Shown: positions 19,399 through 29,595, numbered from the stretch's first letter. The stretch is DNA of 64,000 nucleotides from Pseudoalteromonas luteoviolacea (GCF_018100925.1 NZ_JAGJEH010000003.1:558001-622000), one strand, 5' to 3'. Notes: a model not told the origin generated them from the letters alone. A program made the numbers and translations.

Positions 19399-20415
19399 CT
19401 AAAGATAGTTTGCAACGAGTTCTTCTGCTATTTGCACACTGTTTGTTGCCGCACCTTTACGAGTGTTGTCAGATACAACCCACAAATTTAGTCCCATTGG
19501 ATGTGAGATATCCGCGCGTAATCGACCCACGTAAACCGTATCATTACCACTCGCATCACTCACAGGCGTTGGATAATCTTCTTCACCTTCAATCAGCTCA
19601 ATACCCGGTGCATCAGTAAGTAATTGTTTAATATGCTCTAAATCGTACGGCATACGAGTTTCTAAGTGGATCGCTTCGGCATGACCAAAAAACACAGGAA
19701 CTCGCACAGCGGTTGGATTAACCATCACGCTGCTATCACCCAATATTTTTTGCGTTTCCCAAACCATTTTCATTTCTTCTTTGGTGTAGCCATTTTCCTG
19801 AAAAGCATCAATTTGTGGGATCACATTGAATGCAATTTGTTTCGGAAAAACTTCGTTTTCCATTGGTCTTGCATTCATAAGGTTCGCTGTTTGTTTTGCC
19901 AATTCATCTACCGCTTCTTTTCCTGCGCCCGAAACAGCTTGGTATGTTGAAACATTTATACGGTCAATGCCATACGCATCATAAATCGGCTTTAATGCCA
20001 CCAGCATTTGAATTGTTGAACAATTTGGATTGGCGATAATATTGCGATTCCTGAAATCAGCAAGGCTAGCTGCATTTACTTCAGGCACCACAAGTGGCAC
20101 GTCATAGTCATATCTAAAATGCGACGTATTGTCTATCACTACACAGCCTGCTTCGGCTGCTATCGGCGCGTATTTTTCGGAAACGCTCCCACCAGCTGAG
20201 AACAAACCTATATGTGCTTGCGCAAAGTCAAACTCTTCCACATCTAAAACTGTGACTTTTTCGCCCATAAAATCGATTTCTTCACCTGCACTGCGACTAC
20301 TAGCAAGGGGATAGAGCTTATCGACTGGAAACTTTCTTTCCGCCAATGTTTCAATGATTTGCTTACCAACTAGGCCTGTTGCACCCAGTACCGCCACGTT
20401 AAATTTCTGCGACAT
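19399..20415 (-). CDS. asd: Aspartate-semialdehyde dehydrogenase
   Basis: Asd reduces aspartyl phosphate to aspartate semialdehyde, the branch point to lysine/diaminopimelate, threonine and methionine. The NADP-binding GATGLVGKQI (residues 11-20), the catalytic Cys132 in NPNCSTIQM and the SGAGKEAVDEL region are intact. At 338 residues it is the shorter type found in Pseudomonas and Vibrio rather than the E. coli form. The start is 2 bases after the pdxB stop with GAGGAA upstream, so pdxB and asd are translationally close. Confidence 0.96.
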   Translation of the reverse strand: MSQKFNVAVLGATGLVGKQIIETLAERKFPVDKLYPLASSRSAGEEIDFMGEKVTVLDVEEFDFAQAHIGLFSAGGSVSEKYAPIAAEAGCVVIDNTSHFRYDYDVPLVVPEVNAASLADFRNRNIIANPNCSTIQMLVALKPIYDAYGIDRINVSTYQAVSGAGKEAVDELAKQTANLMNARPMENEVFPKQIAFNVIPQIDAFQENGYTKEEMKMVWETQKILGDSSVMVNPTAVRVPVFFGHAEAIHLETRMPYDLEHIKQLLTDAPGIELIEGEEDYPTPVSDASGNDTVYVGRLRADISHPMGLNLWVVSDNTRKGAATNSVQIAEELVANYL

Positions 20416-20417
20416 TT

Positions 20418-21548
20418 TTATTCCTCATTCATTTCTACTTGAAAGCCGAGTTGTTGCAATCTCTGCGTATGTGCCAATGGCGTCGATACCTTCAATGTTG
20501 AGAACTCTCTTCTCGGAGGGTATTGTTTGCGTAACACGTCAAACCCCTGACTTTCTAAATTGGCTCGCATTAAACCATTATCACGGCGAATATCATAGAT
20601 CATATGGACAATACGGCCATAATCTCTTTGGCTAAATGTACTGTTGAGATGGCATTGACTTAGAGCTGGTATTGGTAAAAATGCTTCCAGCCGTTTTGTC
20701 GCGCTAACACCCAATGTTTTACACAATGCCTGATAAAGCATTTGCGTACCACGCGCTTTGCCTTCTAGGGTATGCCCAGCAATATGAACCGACGTATACA
20801 AGCAGTAAGGTATCAGTTCGGTCAGAATATTTGGCTCGTTTTCCCATACATCAAGTACCAACTCCAGTGCTTGACCTGACGTCTTTGCATTTAGCAGGGC
20901 CTGATTATCAATAACATCTCCGCGACTCGCATTAATAATTAGCATGCCGGGTTTAAGCTTTTTAATTCTGTCAACGTTTAGTAAATGTTTGGTTTGATGT
21001 GCGCCCGTTTTTATTAGTGGCACATGAAATGTAACAAAATCAGCTGATTCAAGCGCGGAATCAATATTAACATGCTCTGGCAGGGTTCCCTGTTCTGCGC
21101 GAATAGGGTCACACAAAATTAACTCGATACCACTGTGTGCTAATTTTTCTCGCAAACAGTTCCCAATATTACCCACCCCGACAATCGCTAACTTTTTGCC
21201 ACGTAACTCAACATCACGATCTTGGCTATATGCATATAAAGCGCTTATAACGTATTCGGCAACAGCGACAGCATTGCACCCTGGTGCACTCGAAAAAGCA
21301 ATTTCACGCTCAGCTAGGTATGCCTGATCGATGTGATCAACGCCTATCGTAGCTGTACCAACAAACTTAAGCTTGTTCGCTTTGCTTAGTAATTGCTGGT
21401 CAACTTGCGTAATTGAACGAGTTAACAACACATCTGCTTCTTGCACTTGCTCTGCAGCAATATTACGTCCATCAAAGCGCACTACTTCACCAAAGCTTGA
21501 GAAAAACTCTTCCACCAAAGGCATATTTTGATCAGCCAAGATCTTCAT
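20418..21548 (-). CDS. pdxB: Erythronate-4-phosphate dehydrogenase
   Basis: PdxB oxidises 4-phosphoerythronate in the DXP-dependent route to pyridoxal phosphate. It is a D-2-hydroxyacid dehydrogenase with the NAD-binding GVGNIGNCLREKL (about residues 123-135), LIINASRGDVIDNQALL and the catalytic histidine region SVHIAGHTLEGKARGT. The C-terminal extension that separates PdxB from other members is present; length 376 residues. The start has AGGAAT upstream. The pdxB-asd-fimV order is common in this group. Confidence 0.96.
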   Translation of the reverse strand: MKILADQNMPLVEEFFSSFGEVVRFDGRNIAAEQVQEADVLLTRSITQVDQQLLSKANKLKFVGTATIGVDHIDQAYLAEREIAFSSAPGCNAVAVAEYVISALYAYSQDRDVELRGKKLAIVGVGNIGNCLREKLAHSGIELILCDPIRAEQGTLPEHVNIDSALESADFVTFHVPLIKTGAHQTKHLLNVDRIKKLKPGMLIINASRGDVIDNQALLNAKTSGQALELVLDVWENEPNILTELIPYCLYTSVHIAGHTLEGKARGTQMLYQALCKTLGVSATKRLEAFLPIPALSQCHLNSTFSQRDYGRIVHMIYDIRRDNGLMRANLESQGFDVLRKQYPPRREFSTLKVSTPLAHTQRLQQLGFQVEMNEE

Positions 21549-21606
21549 TTAAATTATTCCTAAACATCGCACGGAGCTATATTGTAACCCACCTGTCGCA
21601 CAGACC

Positions 21607-21897
21607 CTAGTTCCGCCTTGCGCCTATGCCTAGCGCGACAAACATCAAGCAGAGTAAAAACAACACCAATAGTTTTACACTTGGTTGTTCTGCGACATTC
21701 ACCAAAGGGCTAAACACAAAAGCTTGAACATTACACCAAGCCAAGAAAAATGCCGTGTACAGCGCACCGCCATAGGCGTAACACGCGCAAACTACACTAC
21801 TGAGACAGTTAATAAAAATAGCGTACTCAAAAGCTTCCACACTCAATAACATCGAAGTAAAAGTAATGACAATGATACATATATTCCCCAATTGCAT
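21607..21897 (-). CDS. Small membrane protein of unknown function
   Basis: This 96-residue protein is not recognised. It has three hydrophobic stretches (about 5-20, 30-60 and 76-92) and five cysteines, and ends in a basic GARRN. The start has an excellent Shine-Dalgarno (AAGGAGAGG ending 6 bases upstream of the ATG), which is the best reason to believe it is translated. It lies upstream of pdxB on the same strand with a 58-base gap and is divergent from fadE. Some or all of the cysteines lie within membrane segments. Confidence 0.6.
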   Translation of the reverse strand: MQLGNICIIVITFTSMLLSVEAFEYAIFINCLSSVVCACYAYGGALYTAFFLAWCNVQAFVFSPLVNVAEQPSVKLLVLFLLCLMFVALGIGARRN

Positions 21898-22040
21898 AAG
21901 TAACCTCTCCTTAGGTCTTTTTTGTAATATAGATAAGTTTACAAAATTGGCAATTGAACAATTTTTAAGTCCAACATTGCACTGGTATGGTCAAAACTTG
22001 GCTTCTAAAATGTTAAATGGAAGGCTTTTTTGCTTGAAAT

Positions 22041-22057
22041 AGCTGGTCAGACAAGCT
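22041..22057 (+). promoter_or_regulatory. FadR-like operator 1 of fadE
   Basis: AGCTGGTCAGACAAGCT matches the TGGTCnGAC core of the known FadR operator and its AGC-type flank. It lies between a plausible -35 (TTGAAA, 22034-22039) and -10 (TAGCCT, 22057-22062) of fadE, where a bound repressor would block transcription in the absence of long-chain acyl-CoA. Confidence 0.7.
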
Positions 22058-22066
22058 AGCCTAATC

Positions 22067-22083
22067 ATGTGGTCAGACCTCTA
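22067..22083 (+). promoter_or_regulatory. FadR-like operator 2 of fadE
   Basis: ATGTGGTCAGACCTCTA repeats the GGTCAGAC core 26 bases after the first site and would overlap the predicted transcription start. An alternative GTG start for fadE falls inside it, which argues for the downstream ATG. Confidence 0.6.
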
Positions 22084-22098
22084 ATAAGGAAGAACAAC

Positions 22099-24549
22099 AT
22101 GACACTTTTATTCACTATCGCTTTGATAGCACTGGTCAGCGCGGCCTGTTATCATCGCGCCAGCTGGAATACCTGCCTAGGTGTTGCAGCAACAACGCTG
22201 CTCGTTGGTACTTTTGCCGACGCTTTTGGGGCTTTGTCTTGGCTTATCTTCTTGGCCATTGCAATTCCATTTTCAGTCACCAACATCCGTCAACAATATA
22301 TAGTTACCCCCCTGTTCAAGGCGTTTAAAAAAGTGACGCCAACCATGTCTGAAACTGAGAAATCAGCAATCGATGCGGGGACAACTTGGTGGGAAGCAGA
22401 TTTATTTTGCGGCAATCCAAATTGGAATAAATTACATCAATTTGCAAAACCAAGACTCACAGCAGAGGAGCAAGCTTTCTTAAACGGCCCTGTTGAGGAA
22501 GTATGTGCCATGCTAGATGACTGGGAAGCTACGCACGAGTTAACCGATTTACCGCAAGAGGTATGGCAGTATTTAAAAGACAATAAGTTCTTTGCCATGA
22601 TTATCAAAAAGCAGTATGGCGGCCTCGAATTTTCAGCTTATGCACAATCCTGTGTGTTACAAAAGTTAACCAGTAAATCATTATTGCTTTCATCGATTGT
22701 GGGCGTGCCTAATTCACTCGGCCCTGGCGAACTATTACAACACTATGGAACACAAGAGCAAAAAGACCACTATTTGCCACGTCTAGCTGCGGGAGACGAG
22801 ATCCCTTGCTTTGCATTAACATCGCCAGAAGCTGGTTCGGACGCTTCATCTATTCCGGATTTCGGTGTGGTATGTAAAGGCGAATGGGAAGGTAAAGAGA
22901 CACTGGGTATCCGTTTAACGTGGAACAAGCGTTATATTACGCTCGCACCAGTATCAACCGTACTTGGTCTCGCTTTTAAAATGCAAGATCCAGATGGTTT
23001 GCTTGGTGATAAGGAAGACATAGGTATCACCTGTGCACTTATTCCAACCTCTATGCCTGGCGTTGAAATTGGCCGTCGTCATTTTCCATTAAACGTGCCT
23101 TTCCAAAATGGACCGACACGCGGAAAAGACGTATTTGTGCCACTCGATTTTATAATTGGCGGACCTAAAATGGCAGGACAAGGCTGGCGTATGCTGGTCG
23201 AATGTTTATCCGTTGGCCGTGTTATTACACTTCCTTCTAACTCCACTGGTGGCATTAAAACACTAGCGCTCGCAAGCGGTGCGTACAGCCGTATCCGTCG
23301 CCAATTTAAGTTACCAATTGGAAAAATGGAAGGCATCGAAGAAGCTCTATCTAAGCTTGGAGGCTATGCCTACAGTAGTGATGCTGCACTAAGTATGTCG
23401 ACAGGGGCTGTTGATTCAGGTGAAAAGCCGTCTGTTATTTCTGCCATTCTTAAATACCATTTAACAGAGCAAATGCGTGCTTCCACAATTCATGCTATGG
23501 ATATTCATGGTGGCAAGGGCATTTGCTTAGGGCCAAATAACTACCTTGGCAGAGGCTATCAGGGTGCGCCTATCGCGATTACCGTAGAAGGGGCTAATAT
23601 TCTTACGCGTAACATGATCATCTATGGTCAAGGTGCGATACGCTGCCACCCGTTTGTACTTGCTGAACTAAACGCCTGTAATATCAAAGATAAGCAAGAA
23701 GCACTAGACAGCTTTGACAAAGCCTTGATGGGCCATATTGGGTTTACTATTTCTAATTTAGTACGCACCAAATGGTTAGCATTAACTGGTGGGCGCTTTA
23801 CAAGCGTACCGTTTAATGACGAAACAGCTGATTACTATCGAAACGCCGCTCGTTACAGTGCATCATTGGCATTGATGTCAGATATCTGTATGGCTGTATT
23901 TGGCGGTTCTCTGAAACGCAAAGAGCGTATTTCTGCGCGACTTGGAGATTTGTTGAGTTATTTATACCTTGTATCTGCCACACTGAAACGATACAACGAT
24001 GAAGGTCGTAAAAAAGAAGATCTGCCTCTGGTTAAGTGGGCGTGTCAGGAACACTTATACCTCTGTCAGCGTGCCTTAGCTGATCTTATCAACAATATGC
24101 CGTCAATGGCATTGCGCGCTGCTCTCAAGCTGGTTTTATTTCCATTCGGCCGTCCGGTGCGTAAGCCAACCGACGAAATGGAACATGACATCGCAAAACT
24201 ATTGCAAACACCAAATGAGACACGTGATCGCCTTGCAAATTACATCTACACCACTGATGAACCGCTAAATCTAATTGGCAAACAGGAGCAGACACTTAAA
24301 GACATCTTAGCTGTAGAGCCTATTTTCGACAAAGTATGTCGTGCCAAAGGACAAAAGCTGCCATTTATGCAGCTAGATAAAATCGCCCAAATGGGATTGG
24401 AAAGTGGCATATTAACGCAGCAAGAAGCAGACAGCCTCGCCGCTGTTGAGGCTCAGCGATTGGCTGTGATTAATGTCGATGATTTCGACCCGGCCGAGTT
24501 ACTGGCTGGCAAAGCGCGTATATTGGATAAAAACGCCGATGCAGCCTAG
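22099..24549 (+). CDS. fadE: Acyl-CoA dehydrogenase
   Basis: FadE carries out the first oxidation of fatty-acid beta-oxidation, forming trans-2-enoyl-CoA from acyl-CoA with FAD. The 816-residue length and the two N-terminal hydrophobic segments (about 1-60) match the large membrane-associated E. coli FadE, and the C-terminus carries the DUF1974-type extension. Core motifs include [34 protein letters not shown] and [18 protein letters not shown]. The frame is open to a GTG at 22069, but the ATG at 22099 has AAGGAAG upstream and avoids the operator. Two FadR-like sites precede it. Confidence 0.96.
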   Translation: MTLLFTIALIALVSAACYHRASWNTCLGVAATTLLVGTFADAFGALSWLIFLAIAIPFSVTNIRQQYIVTPLFKAFKKVTPTMSETEKSAIDAGTTWWEADLFCGNPNWNKLHQFAKPRLTAEEQAFLNGPVEEVCAMLDDWEATHELTDLPQEVWQYLKDNKFFAMIIKKQYGGLEFSAYAQSCVLQKLTSKSLLLSSIVGVPNSLGPGELLQHYGTQEQKDHYLPRLAAGDEIPCFALTSPEAGSDASSIPDFGVVCKGEWEGKETLGIRLTWNKRYITLAPVSTVLGLAFKMQDPDGLLGDKEDIGITCALIPTSMPGVEIGRRHFPLNVPFQNGPTRGKDVFVPLDFIIGGPKMAGQGWRMLVECLSVGRVITLPSNSTGGIKTLALASGAYSRIRRQFKLPIGKMEGIEEALSKLGGYAYSSDAALSMSTGAVDSGEKPSVISAILKYHLTEQMRASTIHAMDIHGGKGICLGPNNYLGRGYQGAPIAITVEGANILTRNMIIYGQGAIRCHPFVLAELNACNIKDKQEALDSFDKALMGHIGFTISNLVRTKWLALTGGRFTSVPFNDETADYYRNAARYSASLALMSDICMAVFGGSLKRKERISARLGDLLSYLYLVSATLKRYNDEGRKKEDLPLVKWACQEHLYLCQRALADLINNMPSMALRAALKLVLFPFGRPVRKPTDEMEHDIAKLLQTPNETRDRLANYIYTTDEPLNLIGKQEQTLKDILAVEPIFDKVCRAKGQKLPFMQLDKIAQMGLESGILTQQEADSLAAVEAQRLAVINVDDFDPAELLAGKARILDKNADAA

Positions 24550-24570
24550 CCATTAAGTTACAATCTAATA

Positions 24571-24596
24571 AAAGGCCGGTATCAACGGCCTTTTTT
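24571..24596. terminator. Terminator between fadE and the ABC permease
   Basis: An AAAGGCCG/CGGCCTTT hairpin with a 7-base loop is followed by TTTTTT. It lies 21 bases after fadE and just beyond the stop of the convergent permease gene, so it may act on both strands. Confidence 0.88.
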
Positions 24597-24600
24597 ATAT

Positions 24601-25677
24601 TTAGCTCACCAGCACTTTCGCAAGCATAATGGCGACCACAGAAACGGCCCAAACTAATGCAAGGTATCGAGCCGAATGCAGAATGACCCACATCAAAACA
24701 GGCGTGACCAAAACCGTCAGTAACTCGAAAAGCCCCAAACCAAAGATGCCGATACCACTGCTCCAAACTGTGAGCGTAACACTAAACACAACAACACATT
24801 GGCTGCGCTGCATGCTGTCTAATTTCGATATGCTAGACCAAAACCGACTAAACTGAAGCACCTGTTTATTGGTATCAATCAATAACGTCCCCCACCAGAG
24901 TACCGCAAATAGTTGTGCCATAACCACATAGTAACTCTTTAAGTCTGGGCGCTCAGTGACGATTACCCATGTGCACCAATAAGTGAGTATCGTCAGCCCA
25001 AATCGCCAGATCAGAACCCATGGCTGCTCCATAGCCCACTGTAACCAATATGTGTAGGTTGATATTCGCTCAAGCTTAACTCCTTGATAATTGCTTGGTA
25101 GAAACAAAGAAAGCAAGAGCATTGCAAACAATCCAGCGTAATACACTGTGATCTGCTCGATAAACAACGCCATTCCAAATGCGCTAACTAACACCGCAAA
25201 CAGAGATATTGGCCGATACAAGAGCGTCATTGCAAGACCAAGTTGTGCCGCCAAAAAAAGTAGTAAATGAGGAACTTGCATCACATTTTGCCAACCCATC
25301 GCTAGCGCCATTGCAAGTGCAGCTAAAAATAACACATGACACATTAACAGTAGCCCTTGATCAGCAATCCACTTATGAAGCCGTGAGGTTAATATCGAAC
25401 TATGATAGTTTCGGTGTGCGGTATCCAATACTGCGCTTTTTAAAGTTTGCAGTAGTAAACTCTGTAGCAACAAAAAACCAAAAGTGACCCGTATCACCTC
25501 TGAATCCGTTTCGTATTGAACAATTTTCCCCAACGCGAAAAACACACCCATTGCCAAACTCGGCACATATATGAAAAACAGCGTGCCAAGCAAGAGTGAA
25601 AATTCTGCCAACTGCTGGCGAAGTGCTTTTAGTTCAACCCGAAATGCATTTAAACGATATCGATAATAGTGAACCAA
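24601..25677 (-). CDS. Putative ABC transporter membrane subunit
   Basis: This 358-residue polytopic membrane protein has roughly eight to ten hydrophobic segments and no motif I can name. It begins 8 bases after the stop of an ABC ATPase gene on the same strand, so it is probably its membrane partner. A basic N-terminus (YYRYRLNAFRVELKALRQQL) precedes the first helix. The substrate, and whether it imports or exports, cannot be told. It could be an ABC-2-like exporter; the family assignment is an inference from the neighbour. Confidence 0.6.
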   Translation of the reverse strand: MVHYYRYRLNAFRVELKALRQQLAEFSLLLGTLFFIYVPSLAMGVFFALGKIVQYETDSEVIRVTFGFLLLQSLLLQTLKSAVLDTAHRNYHSSILTSRLHKWIADQGLLLMCHVLFLAALAMALAMGWQNVMQVPHLLLFLAAQLGLAMTLLYRPISLFAVLVSAFGMALFIEQITVYYAGLFAMLLLSLFLPSNYQGVKLERISTYTYWLQWAMEQPWVLIWRFGLTILTYWCTWVIVTERPDLKSYYVVMAQLFAVLWWGTLLIDTNKQVLQFSRFWSSISKLDSMQRSQCVVVFSVTLTVWSSGIGIFGLGLFELLTVLVTPVLMWVILHSARYLALVWAVSVVAIMLAKVLVS

Positions 25678-25685
25678 GTTTCCCC

Positions 25686-26270
25686 CTAACTAGCAAACAA
25701 GGGTTGAGACACAAAGCCAATATCCAAAAATGGCGCCGGTTCGTGGCAGCTGATCAACAGTTGCCCTTGATAACTGTGTAAATAGGTCAATAGTTTTTCA
25801 AGGCTTTGATGATCGAGAGCCGCGCTGGGTTCATCTAAAATCATATAAGGAGTTTGGCGCATCAGTGCATTGATCAACTGCAACTTTTTTTGATTCCCTG
25901 AAGACAGAGCTGCATAGGATGTATCTAGGAATGGTGTAAATTGCAACATTTCTATTAGCGCTTCAGGAAAAGTGCATTGCCAACTCTTTTGTGTCATGGA
26001 CAACAGCTGTCTAGCGGTTAAAAATTCTGGGTATGCGATAGCATCAGATGCCAATGCAACTTTAGTTTGGGGCGACTCGATGAGGCTACCATCATAAAGA
26101 ATTGTCCCTTTATAAGCTCGGTCGATGCCTGCAATCAATGTAAATAGCGTGCTTTTCCCCAACCCATTGGGTGCTTCTAGACAAACTTTTTGAGCTTCAA
26201 ATTGAGCCTGATAGTTTTCAAAAATGGGTTTATGAATAAAAACTTTGGTTAAATTTTCTATCTGAATCAT
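25686..26270 (-). CDS. ABC transporter ATP-binding protein
   Basis: This 194-residue ATPase is at the short end for the superfamily. Walker A is APNGLGKST (about residues 30-38), the signature is LSSGNQKKLQL, Walker B is YMILDEPSAALD and the switch histidine is in ISCHE. The signature has Asn in place of the usual Gly-Gln-stretch spacing (SSGNQ), as in several exporter-type ATPases. The frame is open to 26297 through a TTG; the ATG at 26270 gives the standard start MIQIENLTKVF. It is paired with the membrane protein that follows and has no substrate-binding protein nearby. Confidence 0.85.
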   Translation of the reverse strand: MIQIENLTKVFIHKPIFENYQAQFEAQKVCLEAPNGLGKSTLFTLIAGIDRAYKGTILYDGSLIESPQTKVALASDAIAYPEFLTARQLLSMTQKSWQCTFPEALIEMLQFTPFLDTSYAALSSGNQKKLQLINALMRQTPYMILDEPSAALDHQSLEKLLTYLHSYQGQLLISCHEPAPFLDIGFVSQPLFAS

Positions 26271-26363
26271 ATGTGAGCTACTTGTTCTTTTTAGCAAATA
26301 CTAACAAGCACCTCACCAATGTAGGAACAAAAAAGTGTTGCAAAACATATCAGGCTGGTAAAG

Positions 26364-27260
26364 TTACAATGTGTTCATCGCTCTGCCCACGTGCTCACTA
26401 TAAAACGTCTCTATCGCGCCACGTTTTTGCATTGTGACGAAGACCTGACGCCCAGACTCCCCCCCAAATGCGATATTAGTCGGAAACTGGCCTTTTAGTT
26501 TTACGGTGTTAACCATTTTGCCTTGCGGTGATAGGATCACCACTTCACCTGCGCCATAACGTGCGATATAGAGATTTCCGCGCTCATCCGTGCGCATACC
26601 GTCGAGACCATGGTCATCGAATTGATAGAACAGCTTAGCCTCTCCCAATTGCCCGTTTTGCAAGATGGGAAATGCCCAAATGCGCCTTTGCACACTTTCA
26701 TTTACATAAAGCACGGCGTTGTCAGGACTCACCTCTATGCCATTAGTGGTACCCATATTCGCTTTTAATCGTTCGACTTGACCATTAGTGCGAATACGCC
26801 AGACCTGGCCATTACCCTCTTGCCAATTGGGGTCGCTCGCATACAAGGTGCCATCATCTGTGATTGCGATGTCATTTGGCTGGTTCATCTCTGGCTCATG
26901 GGCAAACACAGACACTTGTTTGTCTGGTGTTATTTGTAAAATATTATGCTGCTTGTAATCCGCAACATACATGTTGCCACGTCTGTCAAAACGGATCCCA
27001 TTGCCGACGCTGCCATTAGGCAGGTTGACGTACAAGGACGCTTGGTTTTGCGCAACAACTTGTCCTATGGTGCCTTGCTCGCTATAGTTAACGGCATAAA
27101 GCACCCCCTGTTTATCGACAGCTGGCCCCTCAACCCCAGTAGTAAAGACGCCATCATCAACCCAATCTTGCGCTTGATATAATGGTAATTTCGCGTGTTC
27201 GGTACTTTGGCAACCAACCAAAGCCAGCATCAACATTGCACAGCTTACTATCGCCTTCAT
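26364..27260 (-). CDS. SMP-30/gluconolactonase-like lipoprotein
   Basis: This 298-residue predicted lipoprotein (lipobox LVGC near residue 17) folds as an SMP-30/LRE-type six-bladed beta-propeller. Repeated blade strands of the form D-x-x-G-x-L-Y-V-A are visible (for example RFDRRGNMYVADYKQHNIL, ITDDGTLYASD, RTDERGNLYIARYG). The family includes lactonases; GxxNDI with Asn and Asp (NQPNDIAI) is compatible with the metal site. The ATG at 27260 has AAGGAACGAGAG upstream; a longer in-frame extension to 27329 lacks support. It follows the CBM9/DUF5916 gene by 85 bases. The substrate is unknown. Confidence 0.8.
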   Translation of the reverse strand: MKAIVSCAMLMLALVGCQSTEHAKLPLYQAQDWVDDGVFTTGVEGPAVDKQGVLYAVNYSEQGTIGQVVAQNQASLYVNLPNGSVGNGIRFDRRGNMYVADYKQHNILQITPDKQVSVFAHEPEMNQPNDIAITDDGTLYASDPNWQEGNGQVWRIRTNGQVERLKANMGTTNGIEVSPDNAVLYVNESVQRRIWAFPILQNGQLGEAKLFYQFDDHGLDGMRTDERGNLYIARYGAGEVVILSPQGKMVNTVKLKGQFPTNIAFGGESGRQVFVTMQKRGAIETFYSEHVGRAMNTL

Positions 27261-27345
27261 CTCTCGTTCCTTGTCCAAAAAATTCAGTATGCAACCTGTG
27301 CCTAGCATTGTGAATTGAGATTTCTTCACGCAGTTCGCTTGCTAT

Positions 27346-29595
27346 TTAGAATAAATATCGCACTTTAAATATCACGCTGTCTTCATCGGGCTTGGTCCAA
27401 TTTTGTTTAACGCCCTCAAGCCAAGCTTGTTGACCGATTTGCGTGCGATCTAATGATGTTATATCACGCCCACCTCGGCGATAAACCAAATAAATATCAG
27501 AATAGGCCCCTAATCGGTAGCGCAACTTAAACTGAGACATCAATCGTTTATCCTCAAAACTGGTGTCTACTTGATCACGCTTATGCAACATGCCCTCTTG
27601 TATCATAAAGACATCTTTGCTCATTGCCTCTAATACTGACCACTGCAAATTCGTTGATAATTCCAAGTTATTTGCCAGCAATGCACTCACCTCTATAGAG
27701 TTAACAAAGTATGTACGATCGTATTGTGTGATTTGATTGCGCTCATTTGCGACTAACCACCCATCGCCGCGACGGAAAAAGTTATTAAATTTTATATTCC
27801 AGTTTTCATGGGGCATCCATGTCATATCAAGTGCATACTGCTGTGCGTGCCCAGATAACCCCTCTTGGTCGTATTCAATACTCGCTGCCCAACTAAAACC
27901 TCCAATGTACGGGCTTTGGTACAAAACTCGACCTTCAACTGCATCAGGTTGCATAAAAGCCTCACTTTGCGCGCCAATATTGTCTTGCCAGCCAGTATCA
28001 AGATAGTCAAGATGCACAGTCCATTGCGCCCCATTCGCCATCATGAACTCTGTTCTATACCCTTGTTTGGCAGGTAGTTTTAAACCATTCGCATTGGCTT
28101 CATAAGACACCTCAAGGGTGTGCTTAACTCGAGTTAACCAATCATTGCCAATATTCTTTGCATGACTCAATTGCAGCCTGGCATACTGCCAATCATTACG
28201 TTTCATATAACCCATATCTCGGTTATTAAACTGCTGATTTAAGCGTAGATATTGCCCGGATATACTGGTGTTTGGCGAAAACTGGTAGCCAATATTGAGA
28301 GAGCCGCCATGTCCTGTCTGTCGCGCTTGTTCATCGGTTTGACTGAGCAACAATGCACTTTGAACCGACCACCGCTGGCTTTGATATTGACTATCCCATG
28401 CCATGCTTTGTGCCTGCCTGTTGAGCCAAGGTCGCTCTACATGCGTCGCTAAAATACCAGTACGCCAATTTGCAGTGCGATAACTATACCTCCCTGCATA
28501 AAAGTGCTTACCCACTGCGTTATCTAAACTATTTTCTCTTACTGCAAAAGCTCCCCACTGATTGTGTGTACCTTGATGAACAAACCGGACTGCGCCATCA
28601 ATTGGCGTGATCAGCTCTGTACCATCGTCACTGCCAGCACCAATTCTTCTGGTATGGATCAACTTAGTATCTTGCAAAACATCGACATTAAATACACTAA
28701 TATCTTGAGTGAAAAAAGGCCTTTTATCTGTTCTTAAAGTCTCTACCGCCGAGTAATTCACATCCACATCATCACTGTCTACTTGTGCAAAATCTGGGTT
28801 AACAGCCACTGATAGAGTTTGGTTGTGGGACGGTTTATAAAATAAATCAAACCCAGCATCTGACTCACGCTGTTTATTTTGGCGCTCAGTAAAGTGATGT
28901 TGATGTGTCACATAGGGAACAAAGCTCAGTTGTGTTTGTGCGGGTATGTGTACCTTAAACTTGGGCATATTTAGAAAAAAGTCACTGTTACCGAGCGTCT
29001 GTTTTTGATTTGCATATATCTGGTTAGACTTTAATTCATACAGTTGGATCCCAACACCAATTGACGCAAGGCCTGAGTGCTCCCTATTGGGAGAAAAGGA
29101 GACACTGTGCCAAGGAATAAACACTTCGTTACTCCAATAAGTTTCATATTCATAATAGGCACTTTCCCAGTCGCCATCCCAGTCATGATCCGTCGTGCGC
29201 TGTGCGGTCACCACAGCATCCTGTCTGCCACCTCCAAGCGTAGTTGCAAATAAGTATGCACTGCTACCATCACCAGAAAAATCTAGGTAAATTCGGTTGA
29301 ACTCAGCCTGCATAAAACCATCTTGTAAATTGAACTGTTTTTTGCGACTTTTTTGATCTTGGTAGTTGATAATGCCAATGTAAATTCCGGCTTGATCCAC
29401 AGTTATTTTTGCACTGACTTTATTCTGATATGCCTCGTGAGTTGCCGGCACCACCTGAAAAAAAGTTTCAATGTGCTGCGCTGTTTGCCAAACCGGCTCA
29501 TCAAGTTTGCCATCTATAATCAGTGAGCTTGCATTGCTTACAGAAATATTTGCACCAATAAGCAAAGCCCCTAAACCCCAGTTAAACGCCCTCAT
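27346..29595 (-). CDS. CBM9-like/DUF5916 outer-membrane protein
   Basis: This 749-residue secreted protein has an N-terminal family-9 carbohydrate-binding-like domain (about 24-215, with the typical IDGKLDEPVWQTA) and a long C-terminal DUF5916 region (about 225-749) rich in alternating beta strands and ending in a terminal aromatic (VRYLF), as outer-membrane barrels do. The segment VNPDFAQVDSDDVDVNYS followed by a KRPFF motif is characteristic. The natural ligand is not known. The start has AGGGGAAA upstream. It is divergent from a ToxR/CadC-like regulator gene 162 bases away, which may control it. Confidence 0.82.
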   Translation of the reverse strand: MRAFNWGLGALLIGANISVSNASSLIIDGKLDEPVWQTAQHIETFFQVVPATHEAYQNKVSAKITVDQAGIYIGIINYQDQKSRKKQFNLQDGFMQAEFNRIYLDFSGDGSSAYLFATTLGGGRQDAVVTAQRTTDHDWDGDWESAYYEYETYWSNEVFIPWHSVSFSPNREHSGLASIGVGIQLYELKSNQIYANQKQTLGNSDFFLNMPKFKVHIPAQTQLSFVPYVTHQHHFTERQNKQRESDAGFDLFYKPSHNQTLSVAVNPDFAQVDSDDVDVNYSAVETLRTDKRPFFTQDISVFNVDVLQDTKLIHTRRIGAGSDDGTELITPIDGAVRFVHQGTHNQWGAFAVRENSLDNAVGKHFYAGRYSYRTANWRTGILATHVERPWLNRQAQSMAWDSQYQSQRWSVQSALLLSQTDEQARQTGHGGSLNIGYQFSPNTSISGQYLRLNQQFNNRDMGYMKRNDWQYARLQLSHAKNIGNDWLTRVKHTLEVSYEANANGLKLPAKQGYRTEFMMANGAQWTVHLDYLDTGWQDNIGAQSEAFMQPDAVEGRVLYQSPYIGGFSWAASIEYDQEGLSGHAQQYALDMTWMPHENWNIKFNNFFRRGDGWLVANERNQITQYDRTYFVNSIEVSALLANNLELSTNLQWSVLEAMSKDVFMIQEGMLHKRDQVDTSFEDKRLMSQFKLRYRLGAYSDIYLVYRRGGRDITSLDRTQIGQQAWLEGVKQNWTKPDEDSVIFKVRYLF

